This document shows, piece by piece, positions 24,740-33,189 of a stretch of 58,286 bases of DNA (positions are counted from its first letter, which is position 1; each line of letters starts with the position of its first letter). The notes beneath the pieces were generated by a model. That model had not been told where the DNA came from. It saw only the letters and a list, made by a program, of their open reading frames with translations, and made no database searches. The position numbers and the translations under genes are program-made. Source of the stretch: Granulicella sp. (GTDB lineage Bacteria > Acidobacteriota > Terriglobia > Terriglobales > Acidobacteriaceae); contig PLHC01000030.1 of NCBI GenBank assembly GCA_003138795.1, positions 1-58,286 on the forward strand, given 5' to 3'.

Positions 24740-26386
24740 ATGAAGCTTGTCGTCTCCATGTTATTTCTCTTGGGGGCTGCCTGGAGCCAAACGCAAACTG
24801 CATCACCATCGGCGAATCCTGAGTATTGCCATTCCTCTTCCGCTCAGATGAACGACGTTGACCAACTCCTGAGTGCGAAACTTGCACAGACTCAATCTCT
24901 CCTGCCCCCTTCCGATGCACGGTTGGTGGGTGCTTTCTATGGACCTTGCGATTACGCTCCCGCCTGGATCCGGAATGGGAATATCACCCCAGCGGCGCTC
25001 GCCATGTCGGATGTGCTCAGGGATGTCGCGGAAAGAGGATTGGATGCGAACGACTATCCTTCTTCCCTAGCGCCGCCAGTGGGGACGATGAACTCCACAC
25101 CTGATTCCATCGCGGCATTCACGAGGTTTGAACTGCAGTTGAGCATCGGAGCGTTGCTCCTGGCGAGAGACCTTCGGTGTGGGCGGGTCGATCCTCATGC
25201 TCTTCATGCTGACCTACCGTCCGCCTGCGTAGGTTTTCAGCCCACTGAATTTGTGTGGAACGTTTCGCACGTGCAGAATCCGTCGGAGCAGTTAGATTCA
25301 CTGGAGCCAGCGGCACTTGGTTATTTGAGGACGAAGAATGCATTGCGCAGGTATCTCGATCTGGCGCGCACGCCTCAGACTGTTCTTCCTCCTCTGCGGG
25401 GGACGGTTCATCCGGGACAAAACTCCGACAGCATCGTGCCTTTACGCGCAGTGTTGATCGAGACCGGAGATCTAGCCGGGCCCGAAGACTCCGGAAACTC
25501 ACTTTATGACGCTGGGCTTGTTCGTGCCGTCCAGTCATTCCAACTGCGACACGGTCTAACTCCGAACGGCCTACTGACCACCGAGACCTACAAACAGCTT
25601 GCAACACCAATGCAATACCGAGTTGCGCAACTCGGTATTACGCTGGAGCGCTGGCGCTGGATTCAGAGATCGTTTGCCGAACCTCCCATTGTGGTGAATA
25701 TTCCAGAATTCATGGTTCGCGCTTATGACAGCAATTCGCAGGTTGCGCTTTCAATGAAGGTGATTGTCGGTAAAGCCTATCGCCGCAAGACTCCTATTTT
25801 CGAAAGCCAGATATCGTCCGTCATCTTTCGTCCTTACTGGAATATTCCTCCGAGCATTCAACGCAAAGAAATCGAGCCGGCGATGCGGCGTGATCCGAAA
25901 TATCTCAAAAAGCATGGGTATGAGATTGTGCGTGGATCGGGAGGCAGTGTTCGTATTCGGCAACGGCCTGGAGATCAAAACGCTCTGGGTCTGATCAAAT
26001 TCTCGTTACCGAATGTGTATGACGTCTATCTTCATGGCACGCCGGCACAGGGTCTGTTTGATCGACCCCGGCGTGATTTCAGCCATGGATGTATTCGGGT
26101 GGAGGATCCAGTCGGTCTTGCAGTGTGGGTACTGCGGCAGAACCCTGGTTGGCCTCGTGAAAAGATCGAATCTGCTATGCACGGCACAGAGTCGATGTCC
26201 GTTCCGGTGATCCATCCGATTCCCGTTCTCATCGTTTATGCAACAGGATTCGCCGCTGAAGATGGAGCGGTGTACTTTCTCCCGGACATATACGGCGAGG
26301 ACGCAGCTCTGCTGGCCGAGCTGCGGAAAGTAACACTCCAGAGGCAGGAAGGATTTCGCGCGGTTGCTCGTGCAGTTCATCCATGA
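24740..26386 (+). CDS. L,D-transpeptidase (YcbB-like, YkuD catalytic domain), exported
   Basis: 548 aa from the ATG at 24740, chosen because it opens directly into a signal peptide (MKLVVSMLFLLGAAWSQ). A scaffold region (about 40-230) is followed by a peptidoglycan-binding repeat (LVRAVQSFQLRHGLTPNGLL, about 258-280). The YkuD domain carries VYLHGTP...SHGCIRVED with catalytic C451. Such enzymes make 3-3 crosslinks in peptidoglycan, or attach proteins to it, and are often induced on entry into stationary phase or envelope stress. It stands between the Crp/Fnr gene and a second stress-protein gene, all on the plus strand. The sequence resembles the larger YcbB/LdtD class by size and domain order. 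Confidence 0.9.
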   Translation: MKLVVSMLFLLGAAWSQTQTASPSANPEYCHSSSAQMNDVDQLLSAKLAQTQSLLPPSDARLVGAFYGPCDYAPAWIRNGNITPAALAMSDVLRDVAERGLDANDYPSSLAPPVGTMNSTPDSIAAFTRFELQLSIGALLLARDLRCGRVDPHALHADLPSACVGFQPTEFVWNVSHVQNPSEQLDSLEPAALGYLRTKNALRRYLDLARTPQTVLPPLRGTVHPGQNSDSIVPLRAVLIETGDLAGPEDSGNSLYDAGLVRAVQSFQLRHGLTPNGLLTTETYKQLATPMQYRVAQLGITLERWRWIQRSFAEPPIVVNIPEFMVRAYDSNSQVALSMKVIVGKAYRRKTPIFESQISSVIFRPYWNIPPSIQRKEIEPAMRRDPKYLKKHGYEIVRGSGGSVRIRQRPGDQNALGLIKFSLPNVYDVYLHGTPAQGLFDRPRRDFSHGCIRVEDPVGLAVWVLRQNPGWPREKIESAMHGTESMSVPVIHPIPVLIVYATGFAAEDGAVYFLPDIYGEDAALLAELRKVTLQRQEGFRAVARAVHP

Positions 26387-26389
26387 ACC

Positions 26390-26404
26390 TTCAGGTCACC
26401 TGAA
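26390..26404. repeat. 15-bp perfect palindrome after the L,D-transpeptidase gene
   Basis: TTCAGGTCACCTGAA is self-complementary around a central C. It starts four bases after the transpeptidase stop. No U run follows, so it is more like a protein-binding site than a terminator; its role is unknown. Confidence 0.4.
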
Positions 26405-26450
26405 TGTACCCTTCGCTTGAAGGCTTGAAGGTTAGACGACGGTTCGTTGC

Positions 26451-26464
26451 GTGATTACGGTCAC
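26451..26464. promoter_or_regulatory. CRP/FNR-like palindrome, site E (upstream of second stress-protein gene)
   Basis: GTGATTACGGTCAC keeps the GTGA-N6-TCAC core of sites A-D but lacks the outer T and A. It is centred about 120 bases before the ATG of the next gene. Confidence 0.4.
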
Positions 26465-26577
26465 CGCAAAGTCTGTTATGTTCGAAGTTGAACGAGGAAG
26501 AGGACGTCTGCCTGAATGAATCGACACCTGTATCGCCGAAATCATTCAGCCCATGTAGTGGGGCACAAGGAGTTCAG

Positions 26578-27453
26578 ATGGAGACAACTAATCTTCAAGG
26601 TCCAGCAGGACAAGAGACCGAATATGGCCTAAAGAGGATCGTGGTGGCCTATGACGCCTCTCCTTCCGCTCAACGAGCGCTCGACGACGCGATCACAATC
26701 GGGAAGCGATTCAAGGCTGAGATTCTGCTTGCCCAGGCAAATGCGCCGGACGACGAGCCTGGAAACAGTTGTAGCGTCCTTCGTACTGAGAGAATGCTGG
26801 AGTCCAGCGATCTTGAGGCCATCAGAAGTCGCCTTGCCAGTGCCGGTCTGTCCAGTCGGGGCATCGTGCGAGGCGGAATCGTTGGGGATACCTTGTTCAA
26901 CATTTGCTGCGAAGAGAATGCCGATCTTCTCCTGCTCGGGGCTTACGGTTACGGTCTGAAAGATCGCCAAACGCTCGGGTCTACCGCGGAATATCTGCTT
27001 CGCGCAGTGCCTTGCCTGACTTTGACGTATGGCCCAAATGTCACCTCCACCTTCGATTTGATAGTTCATAAGGGGCCCGTTCTTGTCCCGGTCTCGCTGC
27101 CCTGTCCCCTGAGTCAACTACAGCGAGCAATGGAAGTCGCAAGACTGTTTGGGGTTAAACTTGAGATCTTGCATGTCGCGGATCACGTGAAACCAGCAGT
27201 TATCCACGATCTCGAATACCAATGCGAGCAATTGACCGAGCATCTACGCCGTGGTGGCATACGCGCTCAATGGTCGCTATACTGTGGGATGCCTGACACC
27301 GTCATACGAAGTCGAGGTGTCGAGATCGATAGTCCATTCATCCTGATGCCGCTGAAGTGGGGCCACAGCCTCTCTTCCATCACATCGGACAATGTGGCAG
27401 CTCGTGTGATCCGCTGCTCGAAAATCCCGGTCATGACCTACAAAGTTGATTAG
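26578..27453 (+). CDS. Universal stress protein, two tandem Usp-like domains (second copy)
   Basis: 291 aa from the ATG at 26578, chosen for its strong ribosome site (AAGGAG, 5 bases before). The first domain (about 18-155) starts RIVVAYDASPSAQRALDDA and contains LLLLGAYGYGLKDRQTLGST, an ATP-loop-like motif. The second (about 160-290) is shorter and less conserved (GPVLVPVSLPCPLSQLQRAMEVARLFG). It resembles the gene at 19052 in architecture but not closely in sequence, so they are old paralogues. It is convergent with the MFS gene. Function is presumably stress survival, as for the family; no specific ligand can be named. Confidence 0.85.
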   Translation: METTNLQGPAGQETEYGLKRIVVAYDASPSAQRALDDAITIGKRFKAEILLAQANAPDDEPGNSCSVLRTERMLESSDLEAIRSRLASAGLSSRGIVRGGIVGDTLFNICCEENADLLLLGAYGYGLKDRQTLGSTAEYLLRAVPCLTLTYGPNVTSTFDLIVHKGPVLVPVSLPCPLSQLQRAMEVARLFGVKLEILHVADHVKPAVIHDLEYQCEQLTEHLRRGGIRAQWSLYCGMPDTVIRSRGVEIDSPFILMPLKWGHSLSSITSDNVAARVIRCSKIPVMTYKVD

Positions 27454-27609
27454 CGCCACAATAGTCGTCTGTGATGGATCTTTCTTAGATCATTACGAAA
27501 GCCCCGTGATGCCGATGTGGCAGGGAACAGAATCGCCATTGTGCGGAGGCTTCGAGTTTTGGAGGGCGGGATTGCTCTACTGCCCACTGCGGCTTATCTC
27601 GATGGGCGG

Positions 27610-29067
27610 TCAGCCACCAGGGTGAAGAACCTTTTGGTGGCTTATGTTGTCACCATCCCCGCGTTTCAATATGCCAAAGACCACCGTGGAGAGAATGGTC
27701 ATGCCGCCAAGAATGACGAACGCCTTATGGATCCCGTGAATCATCTCCGCCGGGCCTAAACTTACGTTCTTCGTAATGAAGAATACGGTAACTAATCCCG
27801 CTGCTGCGACACCAAAACTGATCGACATCTGCTGCATGGTGCTTGCGATGGAACTCGCGCTGCTTGCCTCTTCCTCCGTGATGTCTGCATAGACAAGCGT
27901 GTTCATGCTCGTATATTGCAGAGAGCTGAAAGCTCCATAGCCAAATGCCTGCAGAACGATAAGCCAGACTGGTGTGTGAAGTCCGATGGTCGCAAAGAAT
28001 AGAAGGAGAAGGCCGAGAATCACCGTGTTGGAGATCAACACGCCACGGTACCCAACGCGCGATAGTAGGCCCGGCATGAACAGCTTCATGCTCATGGCGG
28101 CGATCGCCTGCGGCATGATGAGCAACCCTGACTGAATGGGACTGAACCCCAGACCAACCTGGTAGAGGAGCGGCAGGAGAAATGGCACGCCGCCGATTCC
28201 AAGACGGGTGAAGAAGCTGCCGCTCACCGCAGCGCGGAACGTTCGGATGCTGAATAGGCTAAGTTTCAACAATGGGAATGGAATGTGCTTCGCATGGATT
28301 CCATAGCCTGCGAGCAGCACGAGAGAAAGGGTCAATAGCCCCGATATCTCTCGTATGCTTAGAGTGTGTTCCCCGAATATCTCCAAGACATAGGACAGCA
28401 GCGCGATTCCGGATCCAAAGAGAATTAGCCCGACCACGTCGAGTGGGTTTGTTTGCTCTTCGCGATAGTCCGGCAAATGTAGATAGACGAGGATCAAACC
28501 GGCCAGGCCAATTGGAAGGTTGACAAAAAAGATGAACCGCCAGTGAAGGTAAGCAACAATCAAGCCTCCGGCGATGGGGCCGAGCATAGGAGCAACTAAC
28601 GCTGGAATTGCAACGAAGCTCATGGTGCGGATGAGTTCGGATTTAGCAAACGACCGTACCAGTGTGAGCCTCCCCACCGGCACCATCATGGCTCCCCCGC
28701 AACCCTGCAAGATGCGACACGCGACGAGCAAATGGATGTCGCTCGATATACCGCAGAGAAGTGAACCCAGAGTAAAGAGCGCAATCGCGGAGGCGAATAC
28801 GCGGCGTGTTCCGAACCGATCGGCCATCCAACCGCTGATCGGAATAAAGACCGCAAGGCTCAACGTGTAGCTGGCCAGCACCGACTTCATGCTAAGCGGC
28901 GCCACTTTAAGGGCGGCAGAGATGGTGGGTACCGCTGTATTCAGAATCGTTGTGTCCAGAGACTCCATAAAGAACGCGACTGCAACCAGCCACGGCAAAA
29001 GACGCTTGCTCGTGGCAGACAGATTGGACTGCAGTGAAGAATCGTCAACGGAACTCGATGGATTCAT
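27610..29067 (-). CDS. MFS multidrug exporter, DHA2 (EmrB/QacA) family
   Basis: 485 aa with about 14 hydrophobic segments, the DHA2 topology. Signature motifs: LDTTILNTAVPTI in segment 1 (DHA2 motif D1), GWMADRFGTRRVF (motif A) in the first cytoplasmic loop, and ILQGCGGAMMVPVGRLTL (motif B). These inner-membrane proton antiporters expel lipophilic drugs and cations. No EmrA-type adaptor is adjacent, so it may act alone. It is convergent with the stress protein and upstream of uvrB's 3' end. No regulator of TetR or MarR type is linked to it. Confidence 0.9.
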   Translation of the reverse strand: MNPSSSVDDSSLQSNLSATSKRLLPWLVAVAFFMESLDTTILNTAVPTISAALKVAPLSMKSVLASYTLSLAVFIPISGWMADRFGTRRVFASAIALFTLGSLLCGISSDIHLLVACRILQGCGGAMMVPVGRLTLVRSFAKSELIRTMSFVAIPALVAPMLGPIAGGLIVAYLHWRFIFFVNLPIGLAGLILVYLHLPDYREEQTNPLDVVGLILFGSGIALLSYVLEIFGEHTLSIREISGLLTLSLVLLAGYGIHAKHIPFPLLKLSLFSIRTFRAAVSGSFFTRLGIGGVPFLLPLLYQVGLGFSPIQSGLLIMPQAIAAMSMKLFMPGLLSRVGYRGVLISNTVILGLLLLFFATIGLHTPVWLIVLQAFGYGAFSSLQYTSMNTLVYADITEEEASSASSIASTMQQMSISFGVAAAGLVTVFFITKNVSLGPAEMIHGIHKAFVILGGMTILSTVVFGILKRGDGDNISHQKVLHPGG

Positions 29068-29117
29068 AGAGTAGGCAGGCTACAAAATGGCGACGCTAAC
29101 ACGATTACGGTAATTCT

Positions 29118-31106
29118 CTAGCTGAAAAGGAACTCTTTTGTGCGTAGGTCTTTGACTGTGTCGCGAAGCTTAGCTGCCTTTTCGAACTCGAATTTCTTCG
29201 CAGCTTCTCGCATATCACTCTCAAGGTTAGCAATGTAGCTGTCGAGGTCGGCCCGGGTCCCAAAGTCGGGAAGCGCTGCATCCTCTTCGGTAAGATCCGC
29301 ATAGTCTGCCTTGAGAACCGTTGCAAGCGAATCATTGATGCCACGTATGACAGTCTGTGGCGTGATATCGTGCTCTTCGTTGTAAGCCACCTGCTTTTCC
29401 CTGCGACGATCGGTCTCGTCGATAGCGCGGCGCATGGAATCCGTCATCTTGTCGGCGTAGAGTATGGCGCGACCCTCTAGGTGGCGAGCGGCGCGACCAA
29501 TCGTCTGAATCAGGGACCCCTGCGAGCGCAGAAAACCCTCCTTGTCAGCATCGAGAATCGCAACAAGCGACACCTCAGGAAGATCCAGCCCCTCTCGCAG
29601 GAGATTGATGCCGATGAGGACGTCGTACTCGCCCTTACGTAGGTCGCGGAGGAGACGGATGCGCTCGAGGGTTTCGATCTCGGAGTGCATGTATCGGCAG
29701 CGAACGCCGACCTCGGTGTAATAGTTGGCAAGATCCTCCGCCATGCGCTTGGTGAGTGTGGTAACGAGTACGCGCTGGTTCCTCGCAGCGCGGTCGCGAA
29801 TCTCGGCTAGAAGGTCGTCGATCTGACCTTTGACGGGGCGGATCTCTACTTCCGGATCGACAAGACCTGTGGGGCGAATAATCTGCTCGACGACGACTCC
29901 GGCGGACTTGGTGAGCTCAAAGGGGCCGGGCGTAGCGGACACGTAAATGGTCTGTCCGACGCGAGTTTCGAACTCCTCAAAACGCAATGGGCGATTGTCC
30001 ATCGCCGACGGAAGCCGGAAGCCGTAGTCGACGAGGTTCTGCTTGCGCGAGCGGTCGCCGTGCCACATGCCGTGGAGTTGCGGGACTGTGACGTGCGACT
30101 CATCGATGAAGACGAGGAAGTCGCTCGGGAAGTAGTCGAGAAGCGTCGGCGGGGGCTCGCCGGGAAGTCGTCCGGAAAAGTGGCGCGAGTAGTTCTCGAT
30201 TCCATGGCAGAAGCCGACAGACTTGATCATCTCGAGGTCGAAGCGGGTGCGCTGGTGGATTCGTTGCGCCTCAACGAGGCGGCCCTCTTTTTCGAGCTGA
30301 GCCTCCCAGTCGGCGAGTTCGGCGAGGATGTTATTGACGGCTGCGTTCTTGCGCTCAGGAAGAACAACGTAATGGCTCTTTGGATAAATGGGCAGGCGCG
30401 AATACTTCTGCTTGATGGTGCCGAACAGCGGATCGATCTGCGAGAGCGAATCGATCTCGTCCCCGAAGAGCTCAATGCGAAACGCGTTCTCGTCGTATGT
30501 CGGATAGACCTCGATCACATCCCCGCGCACTCTAAATGTTCCACGGCGGAAGTCGACGTCGTTGCGTTCGTAGAGGATCTCGACGAGGCGGCGGGTGATA
30601 TCTTCACGCTTAATCTTCTGGCCCTTTTCGAGCAACAGCAGCATGCCATAGTAGGCCTCGGGAGAGCCCAGACCGTAGATGCAGGAGACAGAGCTGACGA
30701 TGATGGCATCACGACGCTCGAAGAGACTCCGCGTCGCAGAAAGTCGAAGCTTATCGAGTTCATCATTGATCGTGGACTCTTTTTCGATGTAGAGGTCGCC
30801 AGCCGGGATATAGGCCTCGGGCTGATAGTAGTCGTAATAGGAGACGAAATACTCTACGGCATTGTTGGGGAAGAACTGCTTGAACTCGTGGTATAGCTGT
30901 GCGGCGAGAGTCTTGTTGTGCGCGAGGATGAGCGCGGGACGGTTAAGCTCGGCGATCACCTTCGCCATCGTGAAAGTCTTGCCGGATCCAGTGACGCCAA
31001 GCAACACCTGGTCCTTTTCGCCTGCGTGGATACCCGAGACCAGTTCGGCGATGGCGCGTGGCTGGTCACCTTGCGGCTTGTATTCAGAGACGAGTTGGAA
31101 GTCCAT
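29118..31106 (-). CDS. uvrB: Excinuclease ABC subunit B (UvrB)
   Basis: 662 aa from the ATG at 31106 ([19 protein letters not shown]), the usual UvrB N-terminus. Walker [13 protein letters not shown], the DNA-gripping beta-hairpin ([12 protein letters not shown]), helicase motif DESH, and motifs V-VI with [26 protein letters not shown] broken over two lines of the fold. It ends in the UvrC-binding UVR coiled coil ([18 protein letters not shown]). UvrB receives DNA from UvrA, verifies the lesion and recruits UvrC in nucleotide excision repair. It is divergent from the histidine phosphatase gene with 31 bases between the starts. Confidence 0.97.
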   Translation of the reverse strand: MDFQLVSEYKPQGDQPRAIAELVSGIHAGEKDQVLLGVTGSGKTFTMAKVIAELNRPALILAHNKTLAAQLYHEFKQFFPNNAVEYFVSYYDYYQPEAYIPAGDLYIEKESTINDELDKLRLSATRSLFERRDAIIVSSVSCIYGLGSPEAYYGMLLLLEKGQKIKREDITRRLVEILYERNDVDFRRGTFRVRGDVIEVYPTYDENAFRIELFGDEIDSLSQIDPLFGTIKQKYSRLPIYPKSHYVVLPERKNAAVNNILAELADWEAQLEKEGRLVEAQRIHQRTRFDLEMIKSVGFCHGIENYSRHFSGRLPGEPPPTLLDYFPSDFLVFIDESHVTVPQLHGMWHGDRSRKQNLVDYGFRLPSAMDNRPLRFEEFETRVGQTIYVSATPGPFELTKSAGVVVEQIIRPTGLVDPEVEIRPVKGQIDDLLAEIRDRAARNQRVLVTTLTKRMAEDLANYYTEVGVRCRYMHSEIETLERIRLLRDLRKGEYDVLIGINLLREGLDLPEVSLVAILDADKEGFLRSQGSLIQTIGRAARHLEGRAILYADKMTDSMRRAIDETDRRREKQVAYNEEHDITPQTVIRGINDSLATVLKADYADLTEEDAALPDFGTRADLDSYIANLESDMREAAKKFEFEKAAKLRDTVKDLRTKEFLFS

Positions 31107-31137
31107 CCTTGTAGGATATGGCAAAGGGAGGGCAAAG

Positions 31138-31740
31138 ATGCCCGAGGGAATGACTGAGCTTTGGCTGGTGCGGCATGGAGAGACGGAGTGGAGCCTCGAT
31201 GATCGGCATACGAGTTGGACGGATATTCCGCTAACCGACCACGGACGCCAGAGCGCCCGAAAGTTGCGCGAATTCCTCGCAGGGAAAAAGTTTGCGGCAG
31301 TATTTGTGAGCCCACGGCAGAGGGCTCGTGAGACCTGCGAGATCGCCGGCTACGGCGACGTGGCGGTCGTTGAAGATGACCTGCAGGAGTGGAACTACGG
31401 CGAAAGCGAGGGTAAGACTACCAAGCAAATGCGCGCGATCTACGGGCCGCAGTGGAGCGTGTGGACGGATCCTATCATTGGAGGCGAAACTGTGGAGCAA
31501 GTCGGAGAGCGGGCGGATGCCATGATGGCGAAGTCTCTGTCTGCTGCGCCCTCGGGTGGTGCGGTTGCACTCTTCGCGCATGCCCATATTCTGCGGATTC
31601 TTGCGGCTCGATGGATTAGCTTACCGGCGGTTGGGGGGAAGTCATTTGCGTTGGGCACGGGCAGCGTCAGCGTCCTGGGATTCGAACGCGAGGCGCATGT
31701 TATCTCGAGGTGGAACCGCGGTTTCGAAAACCACTGGTAG
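31138..31740 (+). CDS. Histidine phosphatase (phosphoglycerate-mutase-like) family protein
   Basis: 200 aa from the ATG at 31138, preceded by GGGAGGGC. The catalytic LVRHGETEW is at residues 8-16, with further family landmarks [25 protein letters not shown] and the second histidine in [14 protein letters not shown]. Members include cofactor-dependent mutases and small-molecule phosphatases. The length of about 200 suits the phosphatase group (CobC/GpmB-like) rather than a glycolytic mutase. It lies between uvrB and an ABC ATPase, with a 21-bp tandem repeat separating it from the latter. Confidence 0.85.
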   Translation: MPEGMTELWLVRHGETEWSLDDRHTSWTDIPLTDHGRQSARKLREFLAGKKFAAVFVSPRQRARETCEIAGYGDVAVVEDDLQEWNYGESEGKTTKQMRAIYGPQWSVWTDPIIGGETVEQVGERADAMMAKSLSAAPSGGAVALFAHAHILRILAARWISLPAVGGKSFALGTGSVSVLGFEREAHVISRWNRGFENHW

Positions 31741-31771
31741 AAAGCCCATCGAAGCAGGACGGAGAATCTTT

Positions 31772-31813
31772 GCGATCTCCGTATGCGTCCAAGCGATCTC
31801 CGTATGCGTCCAA
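31772..31813. repeat. Tandem duplication of a 21-bp unit upstream of the ABC ATPase gene
   Basis: Two identical, abutting copies of a 21-bp unit beginning GCGATCTCCGTATGCG occupy 31772-31792 and 31793-31813. They fall between the phosphatase stop and the ATPase start, 17 bases before the ATG. Confidence 0.9.
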
Positions 31814-31830
31814 GATGGAGTGAGAGGCAA

Positions 31831-32631
31831 ATGGATCCTATTGTTGAGCTGAAGCATGTGCATGTGGCACGCGGGAGTAACGTTGTTCTGCACGATCTAA
31901 GTCTGCTGATCAACCGCGGTGAACATCTTGCGATTCTGGGGCCGAACGGCTGTGGTAAATCCACACTATTGAAGACGATTACCTGCGAGGTCTATCCACT
32001 GGTTCGCCCGGAGACGAGCGTGCGCATCATGGGCCGAGAGCGCTGGGACTTGACGCAATTGAAGCGCCGAATGGGTATCGTTGGAACAGAGTTGCCAGGA
32101 AAGCAGACGCTGTCGACGACCGGCTTTGATGCGATTCTTACGGGTTTTTTCTCAAGCTCAACGCTGTGGCCGAATCTGACGGTAACAGCACAGATGCGCG
32201 AGCGCGCAGAGGAAATCATAGTACTAGTGAGTGCTGAGAATCTGCGCAATAAGCCAGTAGGAGAGATGTCCGCAGGCCAGCAGCGCCGCATCATGATCGG
32301 CCGGGCGATGGCAGGAACATCCTCGACTGACGATGGAGGCAACGTGCAGATGCTGCTGCTGGATGAACCTTCAAACGCCCTGGATCTGGGCGCGCAACAC
32401 GACCTGCGCGAGATGCTGCGCGGATTAGCGCAGCGAGGGACGGCTATTTTGCTGATTACGCATCATATCGCCGATATACTGCCCGAGATCGATCGGATTG
32501 TGATGATGCGTGATGGTCGTATCGTGGCTGATGGAAGCAAGACCGACCTGCTCACGGAGCAACGCTTGAGTGACTTGTTTGGGCGCGAAATCGTAATGAC
32601 CGAACGCGGTGGATATTGGAATGCGTGGTGA
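31831..32631 (+). CDS. ABC-type ATP-binding protein, stand-alone (ModF/YlmA-like)
   Basis: 266 aa from the ATG at 31831 (GAGAGGC upstream). Walker A GPNGCGKSTLL, an unusual signature EMSAGQQRR, Walker B LLLDEPSNALD and H-loop THHIAD. No permease or binding protein lies next to it. It resembles the single-domain ModF/YlmA-type ATPases, whose role is poorly known, but it could serve a permease elsewhere. The gene probably belongs to one unit with the phosphatase upstream. It is convergent with the acetylglutamate synthase gene, six bases away. Confidence 0.82.
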   Translation: MDPIVELKHVHVARGSNVVLHDLSLLINRGEHLAILGPNGCGKSTLLKTITCEVYPLVRPETSVRIMGRERWDLTQLKRRMGIVGTELPGKQTLSTTGFDAILTGFFSSSTLWPNLTVTAQMRERAEEIIVLVSAENLRNKPVGEMSAGQQRRIMIGRAMAGTSSTDDGGNVQMLLLDEPSNALDLGAQHDLREMLRGLAQRGTAILLITHHIADILPEIDRIVMMRDGRIVADGSKTDLLTEQRLSDLFGREIVMTERGGYWNAW

Positions 32632-32637
32632 GCGACC

Positions 32638-33189
32638 TTAGCGGCCTGTGTTTGTCGAACCCACCTGAAGCGTGACTAACTCAGGTCGCTGCAGTTTACT
32701 GGGGCCCAGCATTGCGACCTTTGGAAGCGGGCCACGCACCATCGCAACTTCGTCGCAAGCATAAAGGCGTGGACAGGTCTGGCAATCCTTGTAGATTTTG
32801 TCCGGCATGGCATCGCGTTCAGCGACACGGAAGCCGAAGTGCTCGAAAAAGGTGGGAATGCGCGTGAACAGGCATACTGAAGTGACAGCGTGCTGCTCGG
32901 CCTCTTCCACGAGAGCTTTCAGGAGAAGTCCACCGGCACCTTGGCCCTTTGCCTCCGGTCTCAGCACAATTGAGCGTACCTCGGCCAGATGAGGTCCGTA
33001 GAGATGCAGCGCGCCGCAGCCCAGGAACTCGCCGTCGGAGGTCTCGGCGACCGTGAAGTCGCGAATGTTTTCGCAGATCTCTGCGTAGCTCCGGCGTAGC
33101 AGTGTTCCATCGCCAGAGAGCGAGTTCACGAGATCGAAGACGTTACGCGCATCCTGAAGGTGCGCCTTGTGCACCCGGATATCAGGCAT
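32638..33189 (-). CDS. argA: GNAT N-acetyltransferase, probable short N-acetylglutamate synthase
   Basis: 183 aa from the ATG at 33187-33189, which overlaps the argH stop by eight bases. A GNAT fold with acetyl-CoA loop RPEAKGQGAGGLLL and FFEHFGFRVAERDAMPDKIYKDC. It also has a cysteine group, DCQTCPRLYAC, which I associate with the short, kinase-free acetylglutamate synthases. Those enzymes acetylate glutamate to start arginine synthesis. Being the last, overlapping gene of a full arginine operon strongly supports that role. In some marine bacteria the same GNAT domain is fused to ArgH; here the two are separate but coupled. Confidence 0.82.
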   Translation of the reverse strand: MPDIRVHKAHLQDARNVFDLVNSLSGDGTLLRRSYAEICENIRDFTVAETSDGEFLGCGALHLYGPHLAEVRSIVLRPEAKGQGAGGLLLKALVEEAEQHAVTSVCLFTRIPTFFEHFGFRVAERDAMPDKIYKDCQTCPRLYACDEVAMVRGPLPKVAMLGPSKLQRPELVTLQVGSTNTGR

